Assembly: GCA_039583875.1 (NCBI GenBank)
Contig: CM077160.1
Coordinates: 108,825,530 to 108,889,529 of the forward strand
Reading direction: 5' to 3'
DNA from: Platanthera guangdongensis
Taxonomy: Eukaryota > Streptophyta > Magnoliopsida > Asparagales > Orchidaceae
DNA: 64,000 nt
In this document: positions 1 to 8,820 of the stretch, one piece after another
Numbering within the stretch: position 1 is the stretch's first letter
How the letters are laid out: the number at the start of each line of letters is the position of its first letter
Position numbers and translations under genes: made by a program
Notes under the pieces: model-generated
The model's input: the letters and a program-made list of their open reading frames with translations, nothing else
The model's database searches: none
Told to the model about the DNA's origin: nothing

Positions 1-1433
1 GAGAGAGAGAGGTGGAGGAAGAGGAGGGGTGGAGACGGTATAGTGGTGGAGAGTGTAGGAGGAGACGAGGGAACGAAGGGAACGGCAGGAGAATCAGAAG
101 CTGGGAGAGGAGGAGAAGAGGCATCCGAGAAGTAGGAGGTATTCTCGAAGAAGGTGACGTCAGCAGAGACGAACTGCTTACGAAGGACGGGATCAAAGCA
201 ACAGTAGCCTTTCTGAGTGGTGGAATACCCCAGAAAGACACATTTGGTGGAGCGAGGGGAGAGCTTATCACGGGTGGCAGAAGGGGCATGCACAAAGGCA
301 GTGCATCCAAAGATTTGGAGAGGGAGATGAAACGGCTCCTTGCCCGGATACAAAATGGAGAACGGGTTTGGCCATGGAGAACCGTGGAGGGAATGCGATT
401 GATGAGGTAGCAGGCAAGGAGAACAGCATAGCCCCAATAGGAGCGAGGAACATGCATCTGGGTCATCAAGGTGCGAGCGACATCGAGCAGGTGTCGGTTT
501 TTGCGTTCGGCTACACCATTTTGTTGTGAAGAATAGACACAACTAGTTTGATGAAGAATCCCATTTTGCATGCAGAATGTAGAGAAGTCACGACTGAGAT
601 ATTCTGCGACATTATCAGACCGAAAAACTTTGATAGAAACATCAAACTGAGTTTTGATCATGAGATAGAAGGATGTCCATACAAAGAATAATTCGGAGCG
701 ATCTTTTAACAGATACACCCACGTACAGCGAGAGAAATCATCAATGAACGTGACAAAATAGGAACTACCCCGACCAATGGTAAGAGTAGGAGAAGGACCC
801 CAGATGTCGGAGTGGATAAGATCAAACGGACGGGTAGAGCTACGAACGTGCTTTGGAGGGAAGGAGGAGCGGTGATGCTTGCCAAGCTGACAGGCCTCAC
901 AGTTGAGCGGAGGACTTTGAGGAGGAAGGTGGGGCAGAAGTTGACGAAGAAGACGGGGAGGAGCATGACCAAGGCGGAGATGCCATTGGAGAAGATCTGT
1001 GGAGGTGGAGGAGAAGGTGGAAAAAGCAGAAATGTTGTCTAGGAAGTATAAGCCGCCACTCTCAGTCCCAGTAGCAATCGTCCGTTGGGAGCCCGAATCC
1101 TGAAAAGAGCAAGAAGTAGAAGTAAATGTGACGGAACACTGTAATTGCTTGCAAAGAGATGTAACAGATAATAAGTTGCACGGGAACTGGGGCACATATA
1201 GAGTATCCGCCAAGTGAAGAGACGGGGTGACATGAACTATCCCTGTGCCATGAACTGATGATGAAGAGCCGTCAGCGAGAGTAACTGGGGGCAAGCGAGC
1301 ATGTTTTTCTAGGAGAGAGAAACACGGGAGATGGCCGGTCATATGATTCGTAGCACCAGTGTCGATCAGCCATTTGCCCTGAGTAACAACGTGTGCATGA
1401 CCAGAAGACGTGACAACCGAGACGAAAGCCATG
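1..1433 (-). pseudogene. TE1 protease-integrase (pol, partial)
   Basis: This is copia pol: an aspartic protease followed by integrase. The chosen ATG (minus, 1433) starts MAFVSVV. The protease motif is LIDTGATNHMTG (about residues 22-33). The integrase zinc domain reads HLRLGH then CEACQLGKHH. The catalytic core has SDIWGP, FRSDN and QQNGVAERKNRHLLD, so the D, D and E residues are all present. The frame is open from 1433 to about 361. There a one-base loss moves the conserved reading (HGQTP, then PGKEP and GYSTTQKGY) into another frame, which continues to the window edge. No gag precedes it, so the protein would start at protease. Apart from the frameshift the domain looks well preserved. Confidence 0.8.
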
Positions 1434-2255
1434 ACGGGAGGAAGAAGAAACTGCAGCGGTCTCGGTGACAGCACACCAGCGGCACGAAGGGCCACGACCA
1501 AGGTGCAGAGCACAAGCCGCGCGACTAAACCAGGAGGTCGCGGCGACTAACAAGAGAAGCGGCTAAGAGCGAAGAGGCGGAGAGGCCGCTCAAACAAGGA
1601 AGAATCCGCGTGAAACCGCGGCGGGAACAAAAGGGAAGAAGCCGCGTGAACACGAGCGGCTAGGATTCAGATCAAGGCACAGTGGGGAAGAAGCCGCGCG
1701 GACTGCAAAGGGCCGAGCGAACAGAAGAGAGGAGAAGAGCAGGTGACCGCGACCAAGATGCGGGTAAGAAAGGGACAACCGCACGGTCAGGCAGATCACA
1801 GCAGTTGCGAGAATGCGGTCAAGGGCACAGCGGGGAAGAGGTCGCGCGGACTAAAAAGGCCGAGCGAACAGAAGAGAGGAGAAGAGCAGGTGACCGCGAC
1901 CAAGATGCGGGTAAGAAAGGAACAACCCGCACGGTCAGGCAGATCACAGCAGCAAACCGCGAGTGCAGAGACAACACACGCGGACAGAGACAGACCGTAG
2001 CGACTAGGAAGTCGGAGCGGCAGGAAAGAGCAAGGAGCGCGGCGACACGGAAACAGGTCGCTGCGACAAAGAGCAGGAGGAGAAGAGAAACAAGAAGAGC
2101 AAGCCGCGCAAACAGGCAGCGGACAGAAACAAGCCGCGCGGATAGAAACAAGCCGCGCGGACAGAGGAGAAGGCAAGCCGCGAACAAGCCGCAGAACGCG
2201 GAAGACAAGCCGCGAACAACAGAGAGCGCACAGAATCAGGAGGAAAAGACCGTGT
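1434..2255 (-). repeat. TE1 leader: reiterated GCGG-rich, CT-rich sequence with a 148-bp tandem duplication
   Basis: In the sense (minus) direction the leader is pyrimidine-rich with many copies of GCGG, CGCGCGG and GACCG words. Units at about 1677-1824 and 1825-1965 are tandem copies. Each carries the plus-strand 20-mer at 1745-1764 and 1892-1911, which also occurs in sense orientation in the TE12 leader at 56782-56801. The plus strand is open for long stretches here, but that is a composition effect. Confidence 0.75.
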
Positions 2256-2267
2256 GCTCTGATACCA
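2256..2267 (-). other. TE1 primer binding site (initiator tRNA-Met)
   Basis: The minus strand reads TGGTATCAGAGC, the standard plant copia site complementary to the initiator tRNA-Met 3' end. It directly follows the LTR end. Confidence 0.9.
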
Positions 2268-2641
2268 TGTTAGAAAGTAGAGAAAGGAAGCGAAAAGAAG
2301 AGAACAAGCCGAATAAACTTTTGAATAATCGAAATTTTATTATCCAAAAAAGATATCTATTACAAAGGTATGCCCTCCCTTATATAGAATGGAGGAGAGA
2401 AGAGAGAATACAAATAAGAGATGTGGGACTAAAATTTACAAGCTAAGCGGACTGTACAAAGTAAACCGCACAGGCCGCGCGGTTAGACAGAAGGACTAAC
2501 CGCACGGCTTACAGTAAGAGATGCAGAGAGGTCGCCTGTGAAGATTGCTAGACCGCCCGGTTTACAAGTCGCCGAGTCAAACCGCCAGACCGCGCGGTCT
2601 CTAACCCGCCAAGACAGACCGCCCGGTCTCCAACTTCAACA
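2268..2641 (-). repeat. TE1 5' LTR (374 bp)
   Basis: Ends are TGTT...AACA in both readings. A minus-strand TATA box lies near 2380-2390. The outer part contains repeated GCGCGGTC words like those in the leader. The partner LTR is outside the window, so the length rests on the termini, the primer site and the resumption of TE2 gag at 2642. Confidence 0.75.
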
Positions 2642-2644
2642 CTT

Positions 2645-3424
2645 CGGACCCCTGCATTCGGAGGCCCAGTGACCCCATTTACCGCAGTTGTGGCACTTGC
2701 CCTTCTTTCTTTTGAGAGAAGGCTTTTTGACCGCCAACGGTGCTGGGGTATCACCCTTAGGTGTCGGGGGCTTCCGAGAAGGCTTACTAGGACGTGAAAC
2801 GAAGTTGACAGCCTGTGAGGGCTGCGCAACCTACTCAAAGCTTTTCCCAGCAATGTTTTGGTCTTCAATATGGATGAACCTTTTGAGTTCATCCAAACTG
2901 ATCTTCTCTTTCAGTCTATGCATCTCGGTCTTAAAGAAGAGCCACTCAGAAGGCAGCTTACTCAGAATCATGTACACAAAGAGGCTATCGTCCATCTTCG
3001 AATGATCATTATCATCCAGCTTCTGACGCAGGTTGACCAGCTCCAGAAGTTAAGAAGTGATAGACCCGTTCGCTTTGAATCTGAAGTTGAAGAACTTCTC
3101 TCCAATAAGTGACTTTGACAGTCCTTCCTCCTTCTGGAAATGTGAGTTCAGTCTATCCCATATTTCTTTTGCAGTCTTGTAAGCATGGTAAGTCAACGCG
3201 AGATGGGGATTCAGGGAATTCAACAGGTAATCCCTGCAGAAATCCTCATCCTTGTTCCACTGGTACTCGTCCACGTCCTCGACGGTAGAAGCGAAATCAC
3301 TCTGAATAGTATAGAAGATCTCGCGTTCCTTCATTCCTAGTTGGACTTGAATTTTCCAACTGATAAAGTCGGAGACGTCGAACGATTGCAGTTTTATCGT
3401 GTCGAGCGCGCTTTTCTTCGACAT
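2645..3424 (-). pseudogene. TE2: copia gag (UBN2/DUF4219-like), broken
   Basis: The reading starts at ATG 3424 (MSKKSALDTIKLQSFD) and runs 124 residues to a stop at about 3050. It includes the copia gag signature YLLNSLNP, AKEIWDRLNSHF and LIGEKFFNFRF. Similarity continues past the stop in the same sense (SKMDDSLFVYMILSKLPSEW, then DELKRFIHIED). It ends in a CCHC knuckle (CHNCGKWGHWASEC) at 2650-2700, where TE1 interrupts it. The role would be nucleocapsid assembly. The internal stops make it a relic; no pol of this element is visible. Confidence 0.8.
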
Positions 3425-4680
3425 ATTTCTAAATTTAAAATAGAAATAAAATGCTAGAACGGGGTCACCTGAGCCGTGTGAAGACGTTAGAAAATCTTCG
3501 AATCCAATCTAGTAATAATAATTTTGCTCCTCCTCTCCAGCTGAACGCATTCGCCGAGGACTAGAATTCGACAAAAATATCACCCCACAAATGCACAGAA
3601 AACCGCTCCCTCAATTGCTTTTTAGATCTGCTGAAGTGGAGCTTTGAATCCTTCAAAAAGTCTTCTGAATTTGGAGAAGCTCGATGAACAAGATCCCTCT
3701 CTTGGAACAACAGAGATAAAGCAAATAATTGGGAGCAATTTGATCCCTCATGTGATAGGATCTATTTATAGGCACTTTACTGGATTGCCCCAGAGCAATT
3801 TCAATAATAGAATCAGCCGTTAGTAGGTTTTCTCCAATATCCGTGCTTAATCAGCTTTTGAGAAGCAAAACTCTGGTTATGCAGGCCTTGGAGCTGCTAA
3901 AGTGCAATTTTCTGAACTAGTATCAAAGTTTAGGAGAAACCCATGGTGTGGATAACAATACCTCTCCCTTTTCTTCTAAACATGCATTGATCGGAAGGAG
4001 AAATCCAAAACAATTAATTAACCGGCAAGGTCAGGAATCCATATCTACGACAGGGGAACTGTTCCTCTTCCCGATCAAGTATGGCGACAAAAAGGATCTG
4101 CAGATGTGGATCTACAAAAAAAAAGAATCGCGCTAGGATCGACCAGAAAAGAGAGGAAACAGCGTCGCACTCTTGACAGAAGAACGATCCAAGCAGCGAT
4201 GGCTTTCGAATAGCAAGATCTGGTGAAAAAAAAAGGATCTCCAGCGACCCGGATCTCCGACGATCTGAATCAGCGACGTGAAGCGCGAAAGCAACAGCGG
4301 AGATGAGCGGCGCCAGAAACTTGAGGAAGAACAGAGCCAATCTGTGATTCTCTTCCTCGATCTGGAGAGGAAAGCGGAAAACACAACCTTTTTTCCTTCT
4401 TTTGCGATTCCAGACGGCCGCGACGCAGAAGAAAACTCGCAAAGACGAGCGGCGACGGAATCGTGCGGGGGAACAGACAGAAGAACGAGCGGAAAACCCT
4501 AACTGGTATCTTGAGAATGTTAATGGATCCGCTCAAAATAGTCCACCAAGGCTCATTGATGTGGAATTGACTTATATAGTATCTCCAGCGTAGAGCCGTT
4601 ACACTCTAGTGACACGTAACCCAATGGGTCGTTCTGAGTTGGTCCTGACACACACAGACATATAACTAAATATCCTAACA
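3425..4680 (-). other. Upstream region of TE2 gag: leader/LTR-like, two minus-strand TATA boxes
   Basis: No coding sequence is supported here. A good minus-strand TATA box (TATAAATAG, 3762-3770) lies about 340 bp upstream of the TE2 gag ATG, and a second (ACTATATAAG, 4571-4580) lies further up. A possible LTR start (TGTTAGGATA on minus) is at 4680. No primer binding site was recognised, so the LTR limits of TE2 are unresolved. Confidence 0.4.
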
Positions 4681-4734
4681 TTACATGTTTTACAAAAGTA
4701 ATATAACTACATGATTTACATACATCGACACGCT

Positions 4735-4935
4735 GACCAGCATGTTGATGAGTGGTTTGAAGGCTCCTTATCAAGGAGGTCACATGTTCGATCTTCATCG
4801 ATCTCAACCTCCCGCCGCAGCCTAAAAAGAGGCTCAGAGAGGGGTTGGGGGTTAGAGAGGCTGCAACCCAAGTAATGTCACCTAAAGCGGAGTCGTGACA
4901 TTGTCCCGTTAGATCGACTAGGGTCGTTACACATC
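4735..4935 (+). repeat. SINE-like or LTR-edge sequence ending in GTGACA/GTTACA
   Basis: The order of segments resembles 34984-35166: a degenerate hairpin (GGCTCCTTATCAAGGAG), a B-box-like GTTCGATC, CTCAACCTCC, GGTTGGGGGTTA and a CGTGACA end. The tRNA-like part is much less convincing than at 34984. It may instead be the edge of a gypsy LTR of the TGTAACGACCC type read on minus from 4935. Confidence 0.35.
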
Positions 4936-5750
4936 GAGTACTCGCCACCCCTAGGAGAGTGTGCCTCACACGACATGGCCTCGCCTCTCTAGGGTAATCT
5001 CATTTCTCAAAGGATTTCATGTTAGTCTGTTTTTAATAACATCAAAAGGAGGGATTTCGTTATGAGCATGCCAATTTGGGTTGTAGATAGTAATACTAAA
5101 AGCCAGGATTGTGCTATTCACAGACCAACTCAAGAAAACTATAAATAGACCCCAAGAGTATCTTTGGAGGAAGGTTTTTTTGTGGTTGGAGATCCTTTCC
5201 TCCAAGAGCTTTCTGTTGCTCTCTAGGGTGCCCAACTCGGCCATGGTTTGAGAGGGAAGGTTCTCTTTGATCTTCTAGGTTTGGGGCGGGACTTTCTCGT
5301 TGCGGCTCACGGGGTCTGTTCTTAGTTGTCCACCACTATGAGTGAGATTTTTTGCTCTGAGTGTCCGACACTGAGTTCGCACTCAGAAGAAGTAAGCACA
5401 AGCTACACCTTGTTGGTTCGAACTCCATTGGCCCAGGTTTCCAGGTTTGTGACCAGTGGGGAGTATATTATATTAATTGATAAATAATTGATAAATATGA
5501 GTATATTATATTAATATCAAAAAATTCGTTATTTAAAATTATAAAATTATTATTTTAAACAACAATAACTTATTGTTTAATTAATCCCTTGAACTTATTT
5601 TTATACTTTTATTTCTTTTTATTTAAAATATCATAATTATTGGTGGGAAGTAAATTGTAATTACCTTATTAAAATCAAGAAAAATAGCGCATATTTAAAA
5701 AGATATTAGGAGTGAGGCTTGAACTGACTTCTCATAAGAGTAGAAATTTA
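4936..5750. other. Gene-free stretch with one plus-strand promoter-like site
   Basis: CTATAAATAG at 5139-5148 is followed by CT-rich leader-like sequence with no recognisable reading frame. From 5460 the sequence is AT-rich and featureless. It may be the remnant of another LTR. Confidence 0.4.
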
Positions 5751-5971
5751 GGCTTCGTTTGGTTCGGCGTTTCGCCGTTTTTGTTTGAAGCAAACGCCGC
5801 CTGACAACGGATAAACAAACGGGCTCCGGCGGCGTTTGCTTCGTTTGCACCCGCAGCAAGGAGGAATCGGCCCCAATCCGCTCCATTTCGACCCCCGCCT
5901 CTTCCCCTCTGGTTCCAAAACTCCATTTCGACCCACCCGATGCATCCGCTGTCGCCGAACCAAATAAAGTC
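5751..5971. mobile_element. MITE-a, Tourist-like (221 bp)
   Basis: Terminal inverted repeats are GGCTTCGTTTGGTTCGGCG and, on the opposite strand, GACTTTATTTGGTTCGGCG. The flanking 3-bp duplication is TTA (5748-5750 and 5972-5974). A TTA target and short size are typical of PIF/Harbinger-derived MITEs. Confidence 0.75.
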
Positions 5972-6071
5972 TTAATTGTCATCTGGCACCACTCAATCAT
6001 CTTCGCACATATAACCAAAATGTTTATTTTACTTAATATTAAAGCATATAATTATATTTTCTTTATATTAA

Positions 6072-6292
6072 GGCTTCATTTGGTTTCGCGTTTAGGGACA
6101 GTGTTTGGGGAAAACGTTGTCACACGGCGGCAAAACAAACGAACCTTCATCTCCGTTTGTCGTGTTAAAACCTGCAACAAGGTGGAAAAGCGGCGCCGCC
6201 GCTCTATTTCGACCCCCGACTCCGTGCCTCCAGTTCGACTCCTCCGTTTGGACCCGCCGACCCCTCCCGCTGCCACTCAATCAAATGAAACC
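6072..6292. mobile_element. MITE-b, sister of MITE-a (221 bp)
   Basis: It has the same length as MITE-a. Termini are GGCTTCATTTGGTTTCG and GGTTTCATTTGATTGAG, flanked by TAA (6069-6071 and 6293-6295). Internal words are shared with MITE-a (CTCCGTTTG, TTTCGACCCCCG). It lies 100 bp from MITE-a in the same orientation. Confidence 0.7.
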
Positions 6293-6466
6293 TAAGCTAT
6301 AAAAATAGGGGGTTGTTTTGGTAGACCAACTCCAATTATGGATAGATTACTGTTAATGATAAATCATCAAAATAAAAAATCAAAAGACCAATGAACCCGT
6401 AAAGAGGATCAGCCAATAGCCATTTTCTAAAAATGCGGGCTGTCAATAACCACATATAATCTGGCA

Positions 6467-6918
6467 TTAAATTTTGCTACGGCGATTGTTATTAACACTA
6501 TATTTTTGGATATTCGCACTATATTTACTTCTAATTTTCCGCGACTTTTGAAATACTCCTAGTCTATGCATTTTTAGGAAAAGTGTTCATCACGAAAGTT
6601 GTAGATCTCGAAGAGATCTACAACTTTCGTGTTGAACACTTTTCCTAAAAATGCATGTATAAGGTGTATTTCTAAAAGTCGTGAAATCTGAGCGTATTTC
6701 CTAATGTACGTCTTGTACATGCGTTTTTAGGAAAAATGTTCAACACGAAAGTTGTAGATCTCGTCGAGATCTATAACTTTTGTGTTGAACAGTTTTCCTA
6801 AAAATACATGTATAAGGAGTATTTTTAAAATGTACGAAAAATTAGAAATAAATACAGTGCGAATATCCAAAATATAATGTTAATAACAATCACCGGAATA
6901 TATTTGTAGTGAAATTTT
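6467..6918. mobile_element. Fold-back (palindromic) element next to the TatA promoter
   Basis: The arms pair along almost the whole element: GGCGATTGTTATTAAC and TTTGGATATTCGCACT on the left are matched in reverse complement on the right. A shorter outer match (AAATTT..CTAC) extends it. Two internal palindromes (6566-6657 and 6716-6811) share one core, with AGATCT-type centres and AAAGTTGTAG arms. No coding sequence; a MITE or MULE-derived fold-back is the likely class. Confidence 0.75.
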
Positions 6919-6944
6919 TCAGTGTTGTCCGTCGCTGAGCCTAC

Positions 6945-6951
6945 TATAAAA
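6945..6951 (+). promoter_or_regulatory. THA4: TATA box of the TatA-type gene
   Basis: TATAAAA lies 94 bp upstream of the ATG at 7045, leaving a leader of roughly 65 bases if transcription starts about 30 bases downstream. The fold-back element ends about 30 bp before it. Confidence 0.6.
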
Positions 6952-7044
6952 CTGCCCTGAGTGTGAGTGTGTGTGAGGAGACTTCGCCAGTTCGTTGTTA
7001 GGTGTTCCGTCTTTAAAAAAAATCGAAGGAAGCACAAATCGCAG

Positions 7045-7371
7045 ATGGCTTCGGCATCTCTAATGTCTTCCTGTGCCGGTCTTACCGCAAGACCTTGTCG
7101 CCCCGCGCACGCATCTCTGGCCTCTTCCAGCTCCATCTTCATCAGCTGTGGCGGTAGGGCCTTGGCGTCCCCGGCGAGTCTCAATCTTGTGGTTCGCCGG
7201 AGAAGGAATGTCGGTGAGGGTAGATCCCCTGGGTTGGACTGCCGCTGCATATTTGGCCTCGGCGTACCGGAGTTAGTTGTAATTGCTGGCGTCGCTGCAC
7301 TCGTCTTTGGCCCGAAGAAGCTGCCGGAGATCGGCCGGAGTATCGGGAAAACCGTCAAAAGTTTTCAGCAG
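7045..7371 (+). CDS. THA4: Chloroplast Sec-independent translocase subunit TatA/Tha4, exon 1 (109 codons)
   Basis: This encodes the start of the thylakoid twin-arginine translocase subunit that forms the pore with HCF106 and TatC and carries folded proteins into the lumen. The ATG at 7045 fits because it opens a Ser/Ala/Arg-rich chloroplast transit peptide (residues 1 to about 68). An upstream in-frame ATG at 6967 would add Arg-rich sequence lying in the 5' leader. The mature part has the family core: GLGVPELVVIAGVAALVF membrane helix with its conserved Glu, hinge FGPKKLPEIGR, and amphipathic helix SIGKTVKSFQQ. The exon ends CAG|GTATG (donor at 7372), the same place where known plant genes split before the next AAKEFE-type exon. 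That exon and the acidic tail were not found, so the gene may be truncated or have a TE-expanded intron. Confidence 0.88.
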
Positions 7372-8820
7372 GTATGCCAATTCATTCTTGTTTGTGACTT
7401 TTAATTCTTTGCCTAGCTTATTGCGAGATGAAATTTTTGGGTTTTCATATCTATTTTGGGAAATTTCATTAGCCTGGAACTTTGGCTTTTTCTTTGTGCC
7501 ATAAAACGCATTTCTAGGTTGTTTTTTTACTGTAACTCAGTAGTACTTGCCCATTTGATATTGTTCTGTTCTTACAGCCCCGATTCTTGCTGTAATACTT
7601 GAGTTTTGATCAGATATGCTCGAGATGCATACGATTTATAATTCATTGCGGATGAGCTCATGTAGTTGGGCTAATGGCCTTATTCTAATCCAAAACACAT
7701 ATGTTATGACTATATTACGCAAAAAGAAGCAATTGAATTAGGTATTGTTCTTCTTCTTTGCATTTTCACCTTGGCTCTGTTGGGATTTTGATCCCCTGGC
7801 TGAGCACTTATTTTGGTTGAGCTTATTGCACATTGAGCAAGAAAACTTACAAGCCAGCAAGGTAAAAAAAACACAGGCGAAGAACATGTAAATTTTAACG
7901 GGAAAAATTAAAATCAGGTAAAAACAATGGGAGGAGTAGGGTTCAACCTGAAAAAAATCTCTTTAATGAATAGAAGACTCCTTTCGTTTGGAAGGAATTC
8001 AGAGGTGAGAATTTGATTTGCCTCCATTCCAATTCTGCTGGAATTAGAATTGATGTCAATTCCAATTCTGTTGTTCAGCTGAAGACATGAATTCTATCAC
8101 AGGAATTGAAATTAGTAATTTTGTTGTTCAACTGCATGTCAGAATTCGGTGGAGGAATTGAAATTTAAAATTTGAAGTAGTAACGGAAATGCGTTGATAA
8201 ATTATATATCAACGACATATATAACTAGAAAAATGTCAATAAAATTAAAATAAGTTCGCTTAAGATATTAAAAACAAACAAAATAGATAGTGATTATACA
8301 AGAAGGGGGTAAAATGATAGATTTGATTGGCTTTATTGATAGTGATTATACTAGACATCAAGATGATAGATGCACCAGTTCATGTTATATTGTAGTGGTA
8401 GGCAGAAGGATTCTTTGTGTTCATACAAGAAGCAGCAAATTTTCCATTGTTATGCACATAAGCTGAGTTAAGCAAGATTTAAGAGTAGGTTATTCAAACT
8501 GGTTAAAGATACTTAAATTCATAAAATCTATGCGACATGGAAGAAACAATCATATTAATGAAGATATGAAGTATTACAGAAGTGAAGATCTTAAAGCATA
8601 TATACTTATTAAACCTGTTAGAATTTTAAATTTTCAAAACTTAGGACATATGAGTGCATCTAACTCGAGTGAAATTTTTTTATTTCTAAATGGTAATTTC
8701 TATATCCAATTATGGAATTAAAGAATAGGATCAAATTGAACCAAAGCATAAGAGTTATAAATTTGGTTAGCAAAAGAGTTTCGGATATCTCAAAGAACAC
8801 AAATACAAAAAGAAGAAAGC
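7372..8820 (+). other. Presumed intron 1 / noncoding sequence downstream of TatA exon 1
   Basis: It starts with a donor (GTATGCC). A patch at about 7978-8170 is rich in GGAATTG/CAATTCC words, resembling the end of a non-autonomous DNA element; similar words recur at 23500-23690. No TatA-like second exon is present. A GGTTAG acceptor-like site at 8765-8770 precedes an open frame cut by TE3. Confidence 0.5.

Larger units (their letters stand above)
1..2641 (-). mobile_element. TE1: Ty1/copia retrotransposon, 5' part, runs off the left edge
   Basis: In minus-strand order the element shows a 5' LTR (2641-2268), an initiator-tRNA-Met primer site (2267-2256), a long CT-rich leader (2255-1434) and a protease-integrase frame (1433-1). 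RT, RNase H and the 3' LTR lie outside the window. It sits inside the zinc-knuckle region of an older copia gag (TE2). The right flank begins CTTCG; the matching target duplication is out of view. No gag domain lies between LTR and protease. Confidence 0.85.

Noticed and set aside
1682..2446. 254-codon Arg/Glu-rich plus-strand frame
   Set aside because: Antisense to the TE1 leader and LTR; composition artefact of the GCGG repeats.
3948..4593. Host gene on minus at 4014-4536
   Set aside because: Frames of 80-140 codons overlap each other, lack conserved motifs and look like 5' untranslated or LTR leader sequence behind a TATA box.
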